From contig NC_081542.1 in assembly GCF_901000735.1 (NCBI RefSeq), positions 48,958,993-49,022,992 of the forward strand: 64,000 bases of DNA, given 5' to 3'. Shown piece by piece: positions 24,774-36,695 of the stretch (positions are counted from its first letter, which is position 1; each line of letters begins with the position of its first letter). Position numbers and translations under genes: made by a program. The notes below the pieces were generated by a model, which was given only the letters and a program-made list of their open reading frames with translations, ran no database searches and was not told the origin of the DNA. This DNA comes from Corylus avellana. Taxonomy: Eukaryota > Streptophyta > Magnoliopsida > Fagales > Betulaceae.

Positions 24774-25537
24774 CTGAGTTACAATGTAAGTTGACTGTAC
24801 ATCATGAATTTAAGAATTCAGTAATTGTTGGATATAAAATTTGTTTTTCTTCAAGGGAAAAATATAGCAAGTTTCCCTAAACCATGTAAGCACATATAAC
24901 ACAATGATTTTTGCAGAGAATTCTTAATTCAACTATGTTCTAAACTTATTCAAAAAAGTTTTCACGCACTAAATTTCATTTAAAGCCACATTTTCTTCCA
25001 AAGTCACTCTTCTCTATTACTTTTAAGTAGCATATCCATCAATTTTACTGAGTCTATGAGAGGTTTCTTCTAAAAGCAACTTTACATATCTGCTGAATTT
25101 ATTTACTCTTGCATCTCTAAATTAATTGTTAAGGAAATAATTAGCTGTAAAAACCCCCCCACTTAGGTCAAAGTGAGATAGTGTGGTAGAAAATGATATT
25201 TGGAGGTAATCAAAATAGTAAATTTTGAACTTGAAAATATGCTCACCGAGCTTAGTTGGATGACCACGACGTGAACGCTGAAAATAGCTTTATGAATTTG
25301 GGTGATTTATGATGGCATTCACATCCTTAAAAAATTTGGAGCTAATTATAAGGGGATCGGAACTCGTTTGAATGAAATAAATTCAATCAAATGAACAGAG
25401 CAATTCCACACGTCGACAGGAAGAAACCTGCGACGATTGGTCAAACACAGGTGACAAATCAAACAAATACAAATTTAATTCGATTCAAAATAATTTTGAT
25501 TGAACAAAAATCACACACAATGTGTCACTCGAACTTG
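24774..25537 (-). other. Intron of gene D, 3' part
   Basis: Intron sequence; 24790-24990 resembles the intron next to the matching exon of C (13210-13420). No further exon recognised. Confidence 0.45.
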
Positions 25538-25546
25538 CGAGTTAGG

Positions 25547-26553
25547 ACTTCGGCAGCCATGGAAGAGGAAGCCGCTAGCTTCCTCGCTTCCTCCTCCCCC
25601 CCCTTTTTTTTTTTTTTTTTTCTCTTTTTCCATTTTCCTTCATCTCCCTCCTTTTCTTGCCTCATCAGAGGCAAAACATGTCTCTTTAGAGACCCTACCT
25701 GCCTCCTCGAAGGCCTTATCTTTGTCCAAAAATTGCAACGCCTCATCTTCCACTGCAAAACCTCCGATCACTGCCATCCTCAGCCCCTCCAAGTCTAGGT
25801 ATCGCTCTCTTCTTGAAATTTTTGGGTATGTTTTTTTCAAAATCTGCTCTCTTGTTTTCAGGAAGTCTTGGATGCTTATGAGCCACTCCAATGGGTTCCT
25901 GGCCGTCTCCGCTAGCCTCTACCACCGGCGTCCCACCCATCTAACCACCACGCGCCGATGTGTGTTCAACACGTTCCTACGAGTAGATCTTACTCTCGGG
26001 CGCATGCCCTCCAAGCACTGACGCGTGAGGCCCTTTTCTCGCCACTCCACCTCTAACCACCTCCTATGCAGATCTTCTGGTTCCCTCACCGGCTCGTGGC
26101 CCTGTGCGACTACTCTGACTACTCCTTCGTTGCTGTTTTTTGGACATTTTACTCGGCTTTATAGCTTGGTTTTTTATTCTGTGTTGTTATTCTGTAACAT
26201 GTTTGTGTTGTTCTTTGTTAAACCCGATCTGGTTAGGTTTTAGACTCTTTGTAAGTGAATATCTTTTTTTATTTTCTTTTTAGAAACTTTTTTTTCACTG
26301 TGCATTTAAATCTCCATGGCTTTTTTGAAAGTCTGTTTAGATTTTTCATTGGAGTATTCGTACTTCTAATAGTTATGTTCATCAGATTACGCCACGGCAA
26401 AAAAATTTTTAGGCTGCATTCGCAGATGTTTACCATCTTCACTTGCATTAAAGAGTCTGTAGTCTATTTGAATTGGGTTTTTTTGTCTAAACTTATTAAC
26501 TTTTATGTGTTTGTCCTATAACTTTCTTATACTTAAATGAATATCAGTTTATT

Positions 26554-26598
<45 letters not shown>

Positions 26599-26614
26599 AA
26601 AGAAAAAAGACTTT
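25547..26614 (+). mobile_element. 1.1-kb non-autonomous retroelement, copy 1
   Basis: A 1.07-kb insert bordered by CGAGTTAGG at 25538-25546 and 26615-26623, a probable target duplication. It aligns along its length with 40105-41196. The 3' end is an (AT)n and A-rich tail. A frame beginning upstream and ending near 26021 encodes a peptide shared with copy 2 (FLASSEAK, VSLETL, SKNCN, LEIFGYVFFKI, KSWM, GFLAVSA, RVDLT). No reverse transcriptase is present. I do not recognise the peptide. The element sits in an intron of gene D, antisense to it. Confidence 0.65.
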
Positions 26615-26843
26615 CGAGTTAGGTGAGGACGCAAATTCGCAAATTCACTTGACCATATTTAATGCAAGTTCGATTGAACGAAGATTTCATCGACGTGTCA
26701 GTCAACATGTGGGGCTAAGTAGGGATGCGACAAAAGCGCACTGTCATGTGTCAATCAGCATTTAATGCAAAAGTCGATTGAACAAAATGAACAGTAATCA
26801 AACAAAATGACTATTTTTAAGAGTTCAAACAAAACAATAATTT

Positions 26844-27299
26844 GGGTTAAATATCTCAAACCCCCCTAAGGTTTATTAGCTTTATTTTTTTTTCTCTTGG
26901 AGTTTCATTTTTATCACAGGACCTCCTGGGGTTTTGATAAAAGACCAATTTAGTCCATTCGTTAGTTGACTGTTAAGACTGACACGTGGACCAATCAGAT
27001 GTTGACGCGTGTCACCTATTTAATTTTTTTTTTTTTTAAAAAAAAGTATTTAAAAGAGCTTTGAGGGGCAGCCCGACCAGTTTTTTTTTTTTTTTAAAAA
27101 AAAATTAAATAAAGGTATTCACGTGTCAACATCTGATTAGTCCACGTGTCAGTCTTAACGGTCAACTAACAGTCAACTAACGGATGGACTAAATTGGTCC
27201 TTTATCAAAACCTCAGGGGGTCCTATGATAAAAATGAAACTCCAAGGAAAAAAAAAAAAAAAGTTGGTAAACCCTAAGGGGGTTTAAGGTATTTAACCC
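26844..27299. mobile_element. Mutator-like MITE with long terminal inverted repeats
   Basis: A 456-bp element made almost wholly of two inverted arms of about 190-200 bp (from GGGTTAAATA at 26844; ending TATTTAACCC at 27299). It is flanked by a perfect 9-bp duplication CAATAATTT (26835-26843 and 27300-27308). Long arms and a 9-bp duplication are typical of Mutator-like elements. No coding capacity. A related arm lies at 41434-41616. Confidence 0.85.
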
Positions 27300-27309
27300 C
27301 AATAATTTT

Positions 27310-28452
27310 GGTTTTCATTCTACTTTGTTCACAGTGAGTCAGAGAGGGTTTTTTTAACGTATTTCTTTGGAATCAAGTCAAAATCTTGACATTTGTGTGA
27401 GGGTTTGTTACACTAAAGACTTTCAAACAAGATTCTCAAAGACTAACTCCGAGGGTGAGCATTTTTAAAACTAAATACTACCGTATATATAAATACAATT
27501 GTGGTAATGGTAAAATAAATGATATATATAGACTAATTAAGGTATTAATATGTTAGAACTGTTTAGAGTATACAGAAACTGTTAACATGTTAGAATAAAC
27601 TAATTATGTCTTCGAAAATGAATAATGAAAGTTTTAGTTAACATGTTGAGATTATATAGAAATGAGAATATGTTGAGTTGTATGGTGTGCTGCATGGTCG
27701 TTATGATCATGACAAAATTTTATTGAAAGTTTAAAGAAATTGTAAACAAAGGTAAAATTAGGGTTAATGATAAAAATATGATTTTTAATACTATAAATTG
27801 ATGTATTATGCATGCAAATGGTCTATTAGGATTGTATGAGTTAAGAAAAGAGAAAGTATTTTCAAGCGAACGAACACAAGAAAGAACTTGGAAACTAGGA
27901 TTTTTTAGACTTTAATCGAACAAACTGGATGTTTGTTCGAATGAAATGTTTCATAGCAGTTAGAAGAGTCTTTTAATGAATAAAAGTATGATGTTTAAAC
28001 ATCATTATTTTATAGCTAAATTTAGCTATAAAATAATGAAGATGAGTTTGAACATGTGCTTAAAGGTTCAAACCAATTATTAATCCCAAGTTGTAATTAA
28101 GTATATAAACTTATTAATTTTACACTAACGTACGTATTTTACATGTTGAATGATATATAAGCATGATTCTGTGTGATAATGAGCCCCGAGTATAAATATA
28201 TGTTTATAATATGAAACCATATTGTCATATTGACATGATATGATTAACATGTGTTTAATGAAGAGACGAGTTTGAAAGAAAATGGTTTCAAAAAGAGATG
28301 GGGTTAGAAAGGAAAATAGGTTTTGTGAAAGAAAGAAAGAAAGTGATTCTGTGGAAAAGAGATTGAAAAAGTGTGTTGAATAATAACCTCTGGTAGTTAA
28401 GTGCGGAAAATACTCTTAACAAATCCTTTGATGGTTAAGTGATAAAACGAAC
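27310..28452 (-). other. Intron of gene D, 5' part
   Basis: AT-rich sequence without recognised exons or ORFs. Some purine-rich repeats near 28320-28350. Confidence 0.5.
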
Positions 28453-29431
28453 CAGAACCGAGAATTTGCTCCAGGAATTCCTTTTTAGCCTCACGGCGAA
28501 AAGCTTCAGTGTTGCATGATAGCAGCTGAAGACCAGTCATCCCGTCCGCGTCTCTCGTTCACCAACTAAGTGATCGAAGCGTTTCACAATGTCCATGGCC
28601 AAATCTGTTTTTCCAATTTTCATATAAGCAAGAAGAAGTAATTTTTTAATTTAGATTATGAGAAATGCTATTTAATAGATTGCTATACAACTAACATACA
28701 ATTTGTATAATATGTGAGTAAAATTCAGTCATTAATTTTTTTTAAGCCTTCATTAATCTTAAGACTGATTTTTACTATTTCAGTTATACATGATAGGATC
28801 ATATATAACAGTCTACTAAATACCATTAAAAAATATATGGCCTTAGGATCGATGTTGTGGGTGGGGATAACTAACCAAATCGCTGAACAAGGATAGCCAT
28901 GTGTAGAATTGTAGTTTTATCACTCCTTTGAAGGAAGGGTTTCTGAGTTGCTTCATCGTAACCCATAATTTTTCCTACAAGAAAGTCGAACACATCCATT
29001 TTACCATAACGGACAGCCCGGAAAAGCGCAGTCTCTCCAAGGTGGTTCCGCATGCACAGCAGTCCCGGAGCTTTCTCTAACACCTTCCTTGCCACGACGA
29101 GTGATTGGTTGGATGTGGCGGCGTCGTAGAGGATAGTGTTTCCTACGTAGTTTTGGCGGGTCATTTTGTCGAGATGGCCGTGAGGCAAGGCGTCTAGAAG
29201 GCTGAGCACCAAGTTGGGTTGTTTGGAGTAAGTGCCGTCTGGAGCACTGTGTCGTCGTGTATGGTCAATACGTGCAATCCCCGCTCGTCAACTTTTTCAC
29301 ACAGCTCTTTCACCTTCTCCGGATCCGCGTCTTCTTTCAGCAAAGCATAGTACAGCTCCGCGTTTAATCTATGGACTTTTCTAGCATCCTTCTCTCCCGT
29401 GGGAGACATCGCTTCAATTCAAGTGTGTCAA

Positions 29432-29470
<39 letters not shown>

Positions 29471-29507
29471 TCGAATGTGGACTTGTGTGTAGGTTTCTTG
29501 AGGCACG

Positions 29508-29520
29508 TTTATATATATAA
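29508..29520 (-). promoter_or_regulatory. TATA box of gene D
   Basis: The minus strand reads TATATATAAAC about 100 nt before the ATG at 29409, with a long (CT)n tract between them on the coding strand (plus-strand GA repeat 29434-29467), as in gene C. Confidence 0.55.
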
Positions 29521-29639
29521 AGATAATTGTTGGAGGCAAAGTCCTGATTCCATGTAAAATGCTGTGAATAATTCTTATCAATTATATAAAGTTGGGTACC
29601 CTCTGTCAATCGATCTCTGTTCACTAACAACTAGACGAT

Positions 29640-31105
29640 TCGTAGTCTGTGTTATGCTATTAATTTGTTTGAACATAATTTGAAGGTGATGATGCCTCGT
29701 TTCATTGCCAGCTTGCACTCGGAAGAAATTGGAATAAGATCCGCTTAGCACAATTAACTATTTAATAATATGAGCATAAAAAAAAGGTTAACTCAGATGC
29801 TCATTTTTTTAGGGAAAATGTTATCTCTATATTACTTTATTCCAATACTTTTAAAATGGGAGCACTTCTAAACTTTATTCTAGGATTTAATCTATATATC
29901 TCGATCTGGTCATAGAAGATGATGCTTGTTCGATGGATAAGTAAGTCGTATTTATCTTCCAAGTCTTCATAGGGCTGGCCAAATACCGCTCAAACAGTCA
30001 AACCCGACCCGACCCAAGCGGTATAAGTGGCTTCCGACTCGGCTCGGGTTCTGTATCCATTTTTAAAAAATATGAATTCCAATCCGAATTGATAATATAT
30101 CCAAAATTTAAAAAATAAAAAATGGGTAATATATATTTGTTTTTTCAAATACTCTAATCTAACTTTCATCGGCAGCTACAACCGTTTCATTTTGCACCAC
30201 TCTCATCGTGATGTAAATCAAGTTAATTGCATCGGGAGAAGACGACATTGTTTGCACAAGGTCTAATTAGGCAAATTCCAACGAGCCTTTTCATGGTGAA
30301 TTTTAGGAATAACTCCACTGAATCTCGGTCAAAATGACAAACGATCAAAATTCAAACAAGCACAAGGCAAAAACGACTAGTTCAAATCTCTGTTAAGTTA
30401 GAATTAGTTCAAACTAGTAGTAAATCTAAGATGTCCATCAAAAGGCCAGTAGTTGGCAAAAGACATCACAAGTCCTAAACTATTCCTCAAAAAGTTCAAT
30501 TTTTCAATATTCTTATTTTGTACATCACATTAATCATTTTTTATTACTATTTAAATAAAATAAAAACTACAAGACAATTTTTTTTTTTTTACTATTTCAT
30601 AAAATAAATTAAAATTTTATATTAATTACACTCTCATGTTCAATTGGAAGNNNNNNNNNNNNNNNNNNNNNNNNNNNNNNNNNNNNNNNNNNNNNNNNNN
30701 NNNNNNNNNNNNNNNNNNNNNNNNNNNNNNNNNNNNNNNNNNNNNNNNNNTGACAATCTCTCAAATCTCTTGATGTGCATTTTGTCTTGTTTGTTGGGCA
30801 CTCGGGACAATGGAATAGGCCTGCAAGAGCATGGGCATCACTAAAAGTCGAGAGTCGAGACATATTATATTTTCTCATTATTTTATTATGTATTACGCAA
30901 GCTGATCGATCATACAGAACGTTATCATAACAACTGTGTCAATTCTTTTTCTCATACTGATCAGAGCTAAAAATTCACCATTACAAGTATCACAATCCAC
31001 TCCAAAAAAAAAAAAAAAAACAAAAACAAAAACAAAATCCAAAAATACGAAGAAGAAAAAAAAGCCCATCCTGAAAGGAGTTATTGCTTACTCACACTTC
31101 AAGTC
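29640..31105. other. Intergenic DNA between E and D
   Basis: No gene. Near 29970-30060 a stretch rich in GACCCGACCC/GGGTC resembles the ends of hAT-like elements but has no visible partner end. The phrase near 30803-30835 (AATGGAATAGGC.TGCA.GAGCATGGGC) recurs at 37307-37335. A 100-N gap interrupts the stretch. Confidence 0.45.
30651..30750. other. Assembly gap (100 N)
   Basis: A run of 100 N. Confidence 0.99.
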
Positions 31106-34100
31106 TCAATAGATCTTGCCCTTAGAGGTTTTGGAGAAACGAGGGAGGAGATTCAAGCGACGAAGCTTCTTCATTATTTTCTTTGAAAGGGACTGCAAAC
31201 TACTGGTGAATGCAATGTATAAGGGGAACTGCATAAGTGCAAACACAGCAACAGGAAGGAATGCCGCAGTGTAAATTAGAGTGGAAGTCCATTTTTTCTT
31301 CTCAAGGCGAATGATGAGCAGAATGGTTGCCGAGAACGAAAGCATGGTTGTTGTCACAGAGAAGAAGAGCAAGGCGAACCCCACCATGAGCTTCCGAGGG
31401 AGAGATTTGAGGAAATTTTGTTGCTCAAAAGGAGATGTGAGAATCGATAGGAACATTACGACAGAAGTCAAGGAGCTTGCAAGGGAGACAACGTCCATGA
31501 TGGTGAAGAATAAGAAGAAGGGAGAGTGAAGGAAAATTGGACGACCCGTGTCATCATTGCCTCCCGGGACGGTGTAGGCAGTCGCGAAAACGACAGTGGC
31601 GACAAGGACAGCAACCGCAGAGCACGACTGAGAGGTCTCCTTTATCCATTTTTGGGCCTTCTTGAGAAGTTCAGCATGTGTCTCTTTGAAGAGCTCGTCT
31701 GCAGTCACATCGTCATAGTTACGGTGCATGACATAATGGGAAGGCATTATCTTTCGCACACGCTGCATGGAGACATTGTAAAAAGAATTAATGACTTCTT
31801 TTTCATTCTACAAGACACCACAAGGAAATGTTACATGCTAATTATAATAATCTTCTGTTTGTTTTTTTTTTTTTACACGAAGAACTTTCATAAACAAATC
31901 TTACGTTGGAAAATAAGAAATTTTACTTTATGCCACATCAAAAACACTTTGCTAAATTAAAAATATTAAACATGTACTCTCAAAACACATTAACAAACAT
32001 ACGAGTGGATAGGTTAGTAATGGTATAATTATTTGTATGATGCATGAGTATTGTTCAACTTTAAATCAGAGATAAAGTGAAATTAGAGTTCAAAAATAGA
32101 TCTCCGGATCTAATATCATGATAAACTTTTAGGTGTCTTATAAGTTTAAATCGATGAAAAATTATAATAAATTTAATAACTTGATCAATATTCTAATTGG
32201 AATACGTACAAAGACAATTAGCAAAATTAAATTTATGGCAGATTAAGTACCTCAAGCCATTTCAACTCCTCTTGCAATTGGAGTGCAGGACCAGGTTTGG
32301 TTCCTCCATCATACTTGGTCATGTCGGCAACATGATGCAATATGGTGTAGCTTCTCCCATCAATCCTTGAAGACAACCTAGAGTCCATTATTTTTTTCAT
32401 CTCCTTTACAAGGCGAAAGATTTCCCTTTGACGGTATCTAATGACCACGTGCAATATGTTTTCCTCATCCTGAGTAACGTGCTCAATTGCCTGAGGATGC
32501 ACTTTAAGTATCTCATCAAATATTTCTCTTATTCCTTCGCTAGCAGCAATAAGCAATGGGGTACTGTAATTAATCGTCCGATATCTCCCATAGGATCCCC
32601 CTCCTCCTTTACCTCCTTCTGTGGTACTGTTGGATTGTTCCCCTTCTTTTTTAATAGCATCGTCGTCCAAATTACAGTCCGATTTCTCTAAGGAAATCGT
32701 CTTGTCCTCTGCGATAAAACTGTTTTCCCATGTAGTATCCATTTTCGCTAGCAATTTGGTGAGTTGTAGAGCTGCTGTATGCGTTCCCTTCATCTTCCAA
32801 AGTTTATCGATAGCCGTCCATTCTGTCCATGTTATATCGCGCGAGTGTAAGAGAGATATCACTTATCAGTATCTTGAGCATATACATGGACTGCAATCTA
32901 TATTTTTAAGGAAAATACATTTAACAGATAAAGTGATGTGACAATGTTTTATAGTCATTGGATATATTTGTTTTTTAACATGTGTGCAAATCCAAGAGCT
33001 ACTAAACCTTGACACATCAAAAATTTATGAAATGTTTATATAATATGTAACATTAGTACTCTTAAAAAAAAAATCAGGAGGTGGCACCTTTAGCTAGGCT
33101 GCTCCATATAGCACAGTATATTCTTGAAATCGCTGCAGTTTTGTGTAAAGTAATTACATGGTTAGAAACATACTTCTAGTAGTATACAAATGAGAAATAT
33201 AAGCGTAAGTGCTATTGAGGAGAGGCTATAATTAATAAATCAAGGTAAATAAACAAAGAAAAACTGAAGCCCAGAGAATAGCAATCCATTCTACAAGTGC
33301 ATCCGTATGTACATGTTAAGATTTATAGATTAAGCTTAGTTTTCTTTTTGTTAAATTATCAAGTTCCTCAAAAATTTAAGTTGATAAGAAATAGTTAATT
33401 TATTCATTCCATTAATATTCATTTTTTTTTTCTTTTTTAGTTTAGAGCGAAAAAACTGGAAACGTATTTAATTTCCTAAATTCTAAACGATCAGTAACTA
33501 TTCGGTGCTCACGAGGTATTCCACCCGTGAAAGAATCCTTTTGGCATATATATATATATATTCACAAGACTTCTTTTCACTGACACAAACTTTGAACAAG
33601 AAATATTTATCATTTCCTCCTGTCCATTTTCTGGAGTCACTTTTTAGTCTCGCCACACTAAGAAAAGGTATGTGAACGAGGATATATAGGTTTTTTATTT
33701 TTGTTTTTATTTTTTATTTATTTAATAAGTAAGAATTTATTGATCAAGAATCCAAAAGCAACCAATAAAAAAAAAAAGACGGCCTAAAAGTCTGAGGAAA
33801 TCTACACAAACAAGCGTCTAAAAAAACCTAAAAAGGGCATCCAAAATTAAATGATTATAAAAAACTCCAAGACCCACGTTTAGAGCCAGAGGGAAGCTTC
33901 TTAAGTGGTATCATTATTGGGTATCAAGAATAAGAATGATGAGTGGATATCAAGAACAAGAAGGAATCTTTAAGAGGTAATTCAATTGGTGGTAAATTAC
34001 GTGTTATAAAGTAAATATCACTAGTTCAAATTTCCTCCTATTTCATTGCACGGGACATATCAATAAAGAAAAAGAAATAATCCCTTGCATACAATTACCA

Positions 34101-35411
34101 GATGGATGTTTATGAAATTGGCAGAAGGTACTAGTGCCTTGGCCACTCTCCAAATCTCCCATTCGACTTGAGAGTGTTTGGGCTTCATCATCATCACTAT
34201 CGCCATCATCATCATGCTGATATGCAGGAAGGCCTATGACAAGATCGATCATGCGTTTTGAGTGTACTGAAAATGCTTTCGAGTCAAAGTAAATGGAGCC
34301 ACACCCAAAAATAAAGAACACAACATAACAGTACGTAAATCGTAGTTAATGACATACAATCATAGAGGAGAGTCTTCATTTTGCTTATGCGGGATGAACT
34401 CTTGAAAGCAGATGGCATTTTCGCCAGCAGGTGAAGACATGTCATGTCATTGACTCCCTTTCTTGCTCCAAGTCCCTCGTCCTTTTCTAGTAACCAAATG
34501 GCGGTATCTGTATTGAAAGATAGAGACCGTTAAAGCATGCAATTTAAGTAGCAAAACTCTTCCTTCCTTGAAGAAAATAAGTCAACATTTATTTAATTGT
34601 TCTACTTCGAAATTATCATGAACGTTGTAACACCCCACTAATTTTATATAGAAATTAAAAGATGATGTAATTTACGTAGAGTGCGTGATTTTAATTTATA
34701 AAGATACTTAAATTTATTTATTAGATAAAACTCATGAGCTTTATAATAATTTTAAGAAGACTCTAAATTATTATTATTTTTTTTTGAATTATCGTACTTT
34801 TTTCATGTGTATATGTGCATGAGAGAGAGAGAGATACCAAAGTGTCGGCCTAAGACAGCTATATGGAGAATGGACATGTCGTCATTTCTTTTGAAGTGAA
34901 CACTTAGATCATTGCCAACTCTTTTAGCCAAAAATTTGAGCATTTTTGTCCGACCGAGGGCGGCAGCCCTATAGAGTGGGGTTTCCCCTAGTTGGTTCCG
35001 ATCCTCGAGTCTCTCTCCCAGCTGGGTCTCCAGATTGTTTCCATGGACCTCCCGAAGTTTACTAATCAAGAGCTCTGCTGCTTCAACATTGTCGGTTGAG
35101 GCCACCTCGTGAATAGCAGTGTTACCGTGACTGTTCTTGTTAGACAAGGCTTTCGATATTTCGGGGGGTCTTTTTAGGAGACCAAGTAATTGTTGAAGCA
35201 ATTTCGTTTCTCCACTATATACTGCAATATGAAATGCAGTGTCTTTGTCGACCGTCAGATTATCAAGGAGGTGCTCTGGATATTTTTCGTAGAACCTCGC
35301 CATGGCCCCCCAGTCTTCATCCAAGGCCGCCTGATAAGGCGTCTTCAGCTGTGAAAAGGGTGGCAACCTGGCCGCCTCTTCCAGTCTCACAATCTCCAAC
35401 TCCCTCCCCAT
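31106..35411 (-). CDS. Gene E: complete ankyrin-repeat PGG-domain membrane protein (ACD6/ITN1-like)
   Basis: This is the only copy I can assemble from start to stop. Exons: 35411-34838 (574 nt), 34507-34358 (150), 34233-34099 (135), 33132-33088 (45), 32822-32251 (572) and 31762-31106 (657). All borders are GT/AG, all phases close, and the sum is 2133 nt (710 residues). Residues 1-191 hold the first ankyrin set (DTAFHIAVYSG, GNTAIHEVAST, GETPLYRAAALG, MSILHIAVLG). Residues 192-301 are a linker with TCLHLLAKMPSAF, an acidic Asp stretch and the micro-exon AISRIYCAIWSSLAK. Residues 302-492 hold a second set (STPLLIAASEGI, ENILHVVIRYRQ, YTILHHVADM). Residues 493-710 are the PGG domain: helix 1 ends at PGG 558-560, then helices at about 574-600, 615-643 and 652-678. 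The MGREL start (not the upstream in-frame ATG at 35435) matches gene B. Family members sit in membranes with ankyrins in the cytosol; a role in defence or stress signalling is by analogy only. Confidence 0.88.
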
Positions 35412-35482
35412 CTCTCTGATCTCTCTCTCTCTCAAAGTTGCTTGGATTAGTTGTACGTGTGTCTTCGTGACAATGCTGCGTT

Positions 35483-35489
35483 TTTTATA
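35483..35489 (-). promoter_or_regulatory. TATA box of gene E
   Basis: The minus strand reads GTATAAAAAACGC about 75 nt before the ATG at 35411. A GA-rich leader on the coding strand lies next to the start codon. Confidence 0.55.
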
Positions 35490-35916
35490 CTGCTATCTTT
35501 CAAGAGAGAGTGGAAACGCATCTACTTTCCTTAATTTTTTATTATACTTCGCTTCGTCAACTGATAAAGTCAGCCACTGGAAGTATAAAATAAAGAGTAA
35601 ATTAGATGCTCTAGCTTTTGCAAATTCGAAAGTGCATGATTGAAACGTACTTTTATTATAGGATTTTTCTAAGGAAAGACTGCTACGAATCTTATTTTCT
35701 CTCTCAAGCACAGCTATTAGGTAGTCGTAATTTTTTTTTTTAGGGTTTCACATAAAAAAGTGTGTTGACGTGGGGTGACTTTCACCATCAACTCATGTGG
35801 GCCGTACTCTTTACTTCTCAACTTGGGTTTGGTATTTAGTTTTTAGAGACAGACAAGACTCTTCGTTTGTTACGGATGGAGAAGCAGCGTCAAAGAGTGA
35901 AGCACAACATGGGATC

Positions 35917-36603
35917 TGTTGGGAAATTAGACACTAATTCCTCCTCAGGATCTTGGGATCCAATTTGTGACAACAACACACAAGTACGGTAAATAGTATT
36001 TTACCAAAAATACAGCTCGATACGTTCCCAGGTAAGATTGGAGGAGTCACACCGATGTCACTTAAAATCCAATCTTTCTTAGACAGAACATACATGTGTA
36101 TTTTTGATTAGTACTATAAACACGCACAAACATACACAAGGCAAGAAAATTTATACGTGGTTCGACCAATACTGCCTACATCCACCGAGTTGTAGAGATT
36201 TCACTACTTTGGGAGAAAATAACGGGGAGACTTTACAAGAAATATTTCAGAGAGAAATTGCACACAACTCTTCTATGTTGTGATCTGCAATTTTTATATG
36301 CCTAACACTAAACTTATCTCTCTATACCTTTTTCTTTCAACCTTTCCTTTTTTTTCTCTCTCTATACTTTTCTTGTCTTAGCTTTTTGAAACATTGAAGC
36401 TTGATCCTCCTTATATAGGTGTAGAAGGGTTGGTGAGAAAACATGAAAGTCTATGGTTGGTGCAACAACCATGCATTATTCCTTCAACGGCTTGGTTGGT
36501 GCAACAACCTTTCACTATTCCTTTGATGGCTTGGTTGCCAAACTCCACCAACCATTTGACACGTGGGATTCATGGCTTGATTAATTCAAGGCAATTTCCA
36601 ACA
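35917..36603 (-). mobile_element. Solo LTR (687 bp) with 5-bp target duplication
   Basis: It starts TGTTGGGAAATTAG and ends GGCAATTTCCAACA, giving TG...CA ends, and is flanked by GGATC on both sides (35912-35916 and 36604-36608). It matches the element at 55202-55886 in reverse orientation. No internal retroviral region is present, so unequal recombination probably removed it. It lies in the upstream region of gene E. Confidence 0.88.
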
Positions 36604-36695
36604 GGATCTATATTGTGAAGATTATTTTCCAAATTACTCTTTACCTCCCAAGTAATTGGGTTTGGCATATACTTAATTTGTCGGAAAAAATATAG

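Larger units (their letters stand above)
23341..29409 (-). pseudogene. Gene D: tandem paralogue of C, three frame lesions
   Basis: Exons by comparison with C: 29409-28876 (MSPTGEKDARKVHRLNAELY, ankyrin repeats), 28604-28453, 24773-24254 (RFVEAQKLQNKYESAMKLAK..., ankyrin repeats) and 24126-23341 (PGG domain, 261 residues, ending SNFSV). Exon 1 is one base short near 29235 (HDDTVLQ shifts frame). Exon 2 is 152 nt against 150 in C, a 2-nt gain before the conserved DGMTGLQLLSC region. The third exon is 520 nt where 521 would keep phase, a one-base loss near 24370. The PGG exon is intact (TVAFAAAYTVPGGPNN, four predicted membrane helices). The large intron (24774-28452) holds a 1.1-kb retroelement and a Mutator-like MITE. 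Order, strand and 3' flank match C, so the pair is a tandem duplication. One-base lesions could be sequencing errors; three in one gene make decay more likely. Confidence 0.75.

Noticed and set aside
29970..30130. Second hAT-like element end (GGGCTGGCCAAATACC with GACCCG words)
   Set aside because: No matching opposite end or target duplication could be found before the 30651 gap.
35412..35435. Earlier in-frame ATG in gene E (MREREIRE)
   Set aside because: Gene B and the fragment at 36740 both start at MGREL or MGRDL, so the downstream ATG is preferred.
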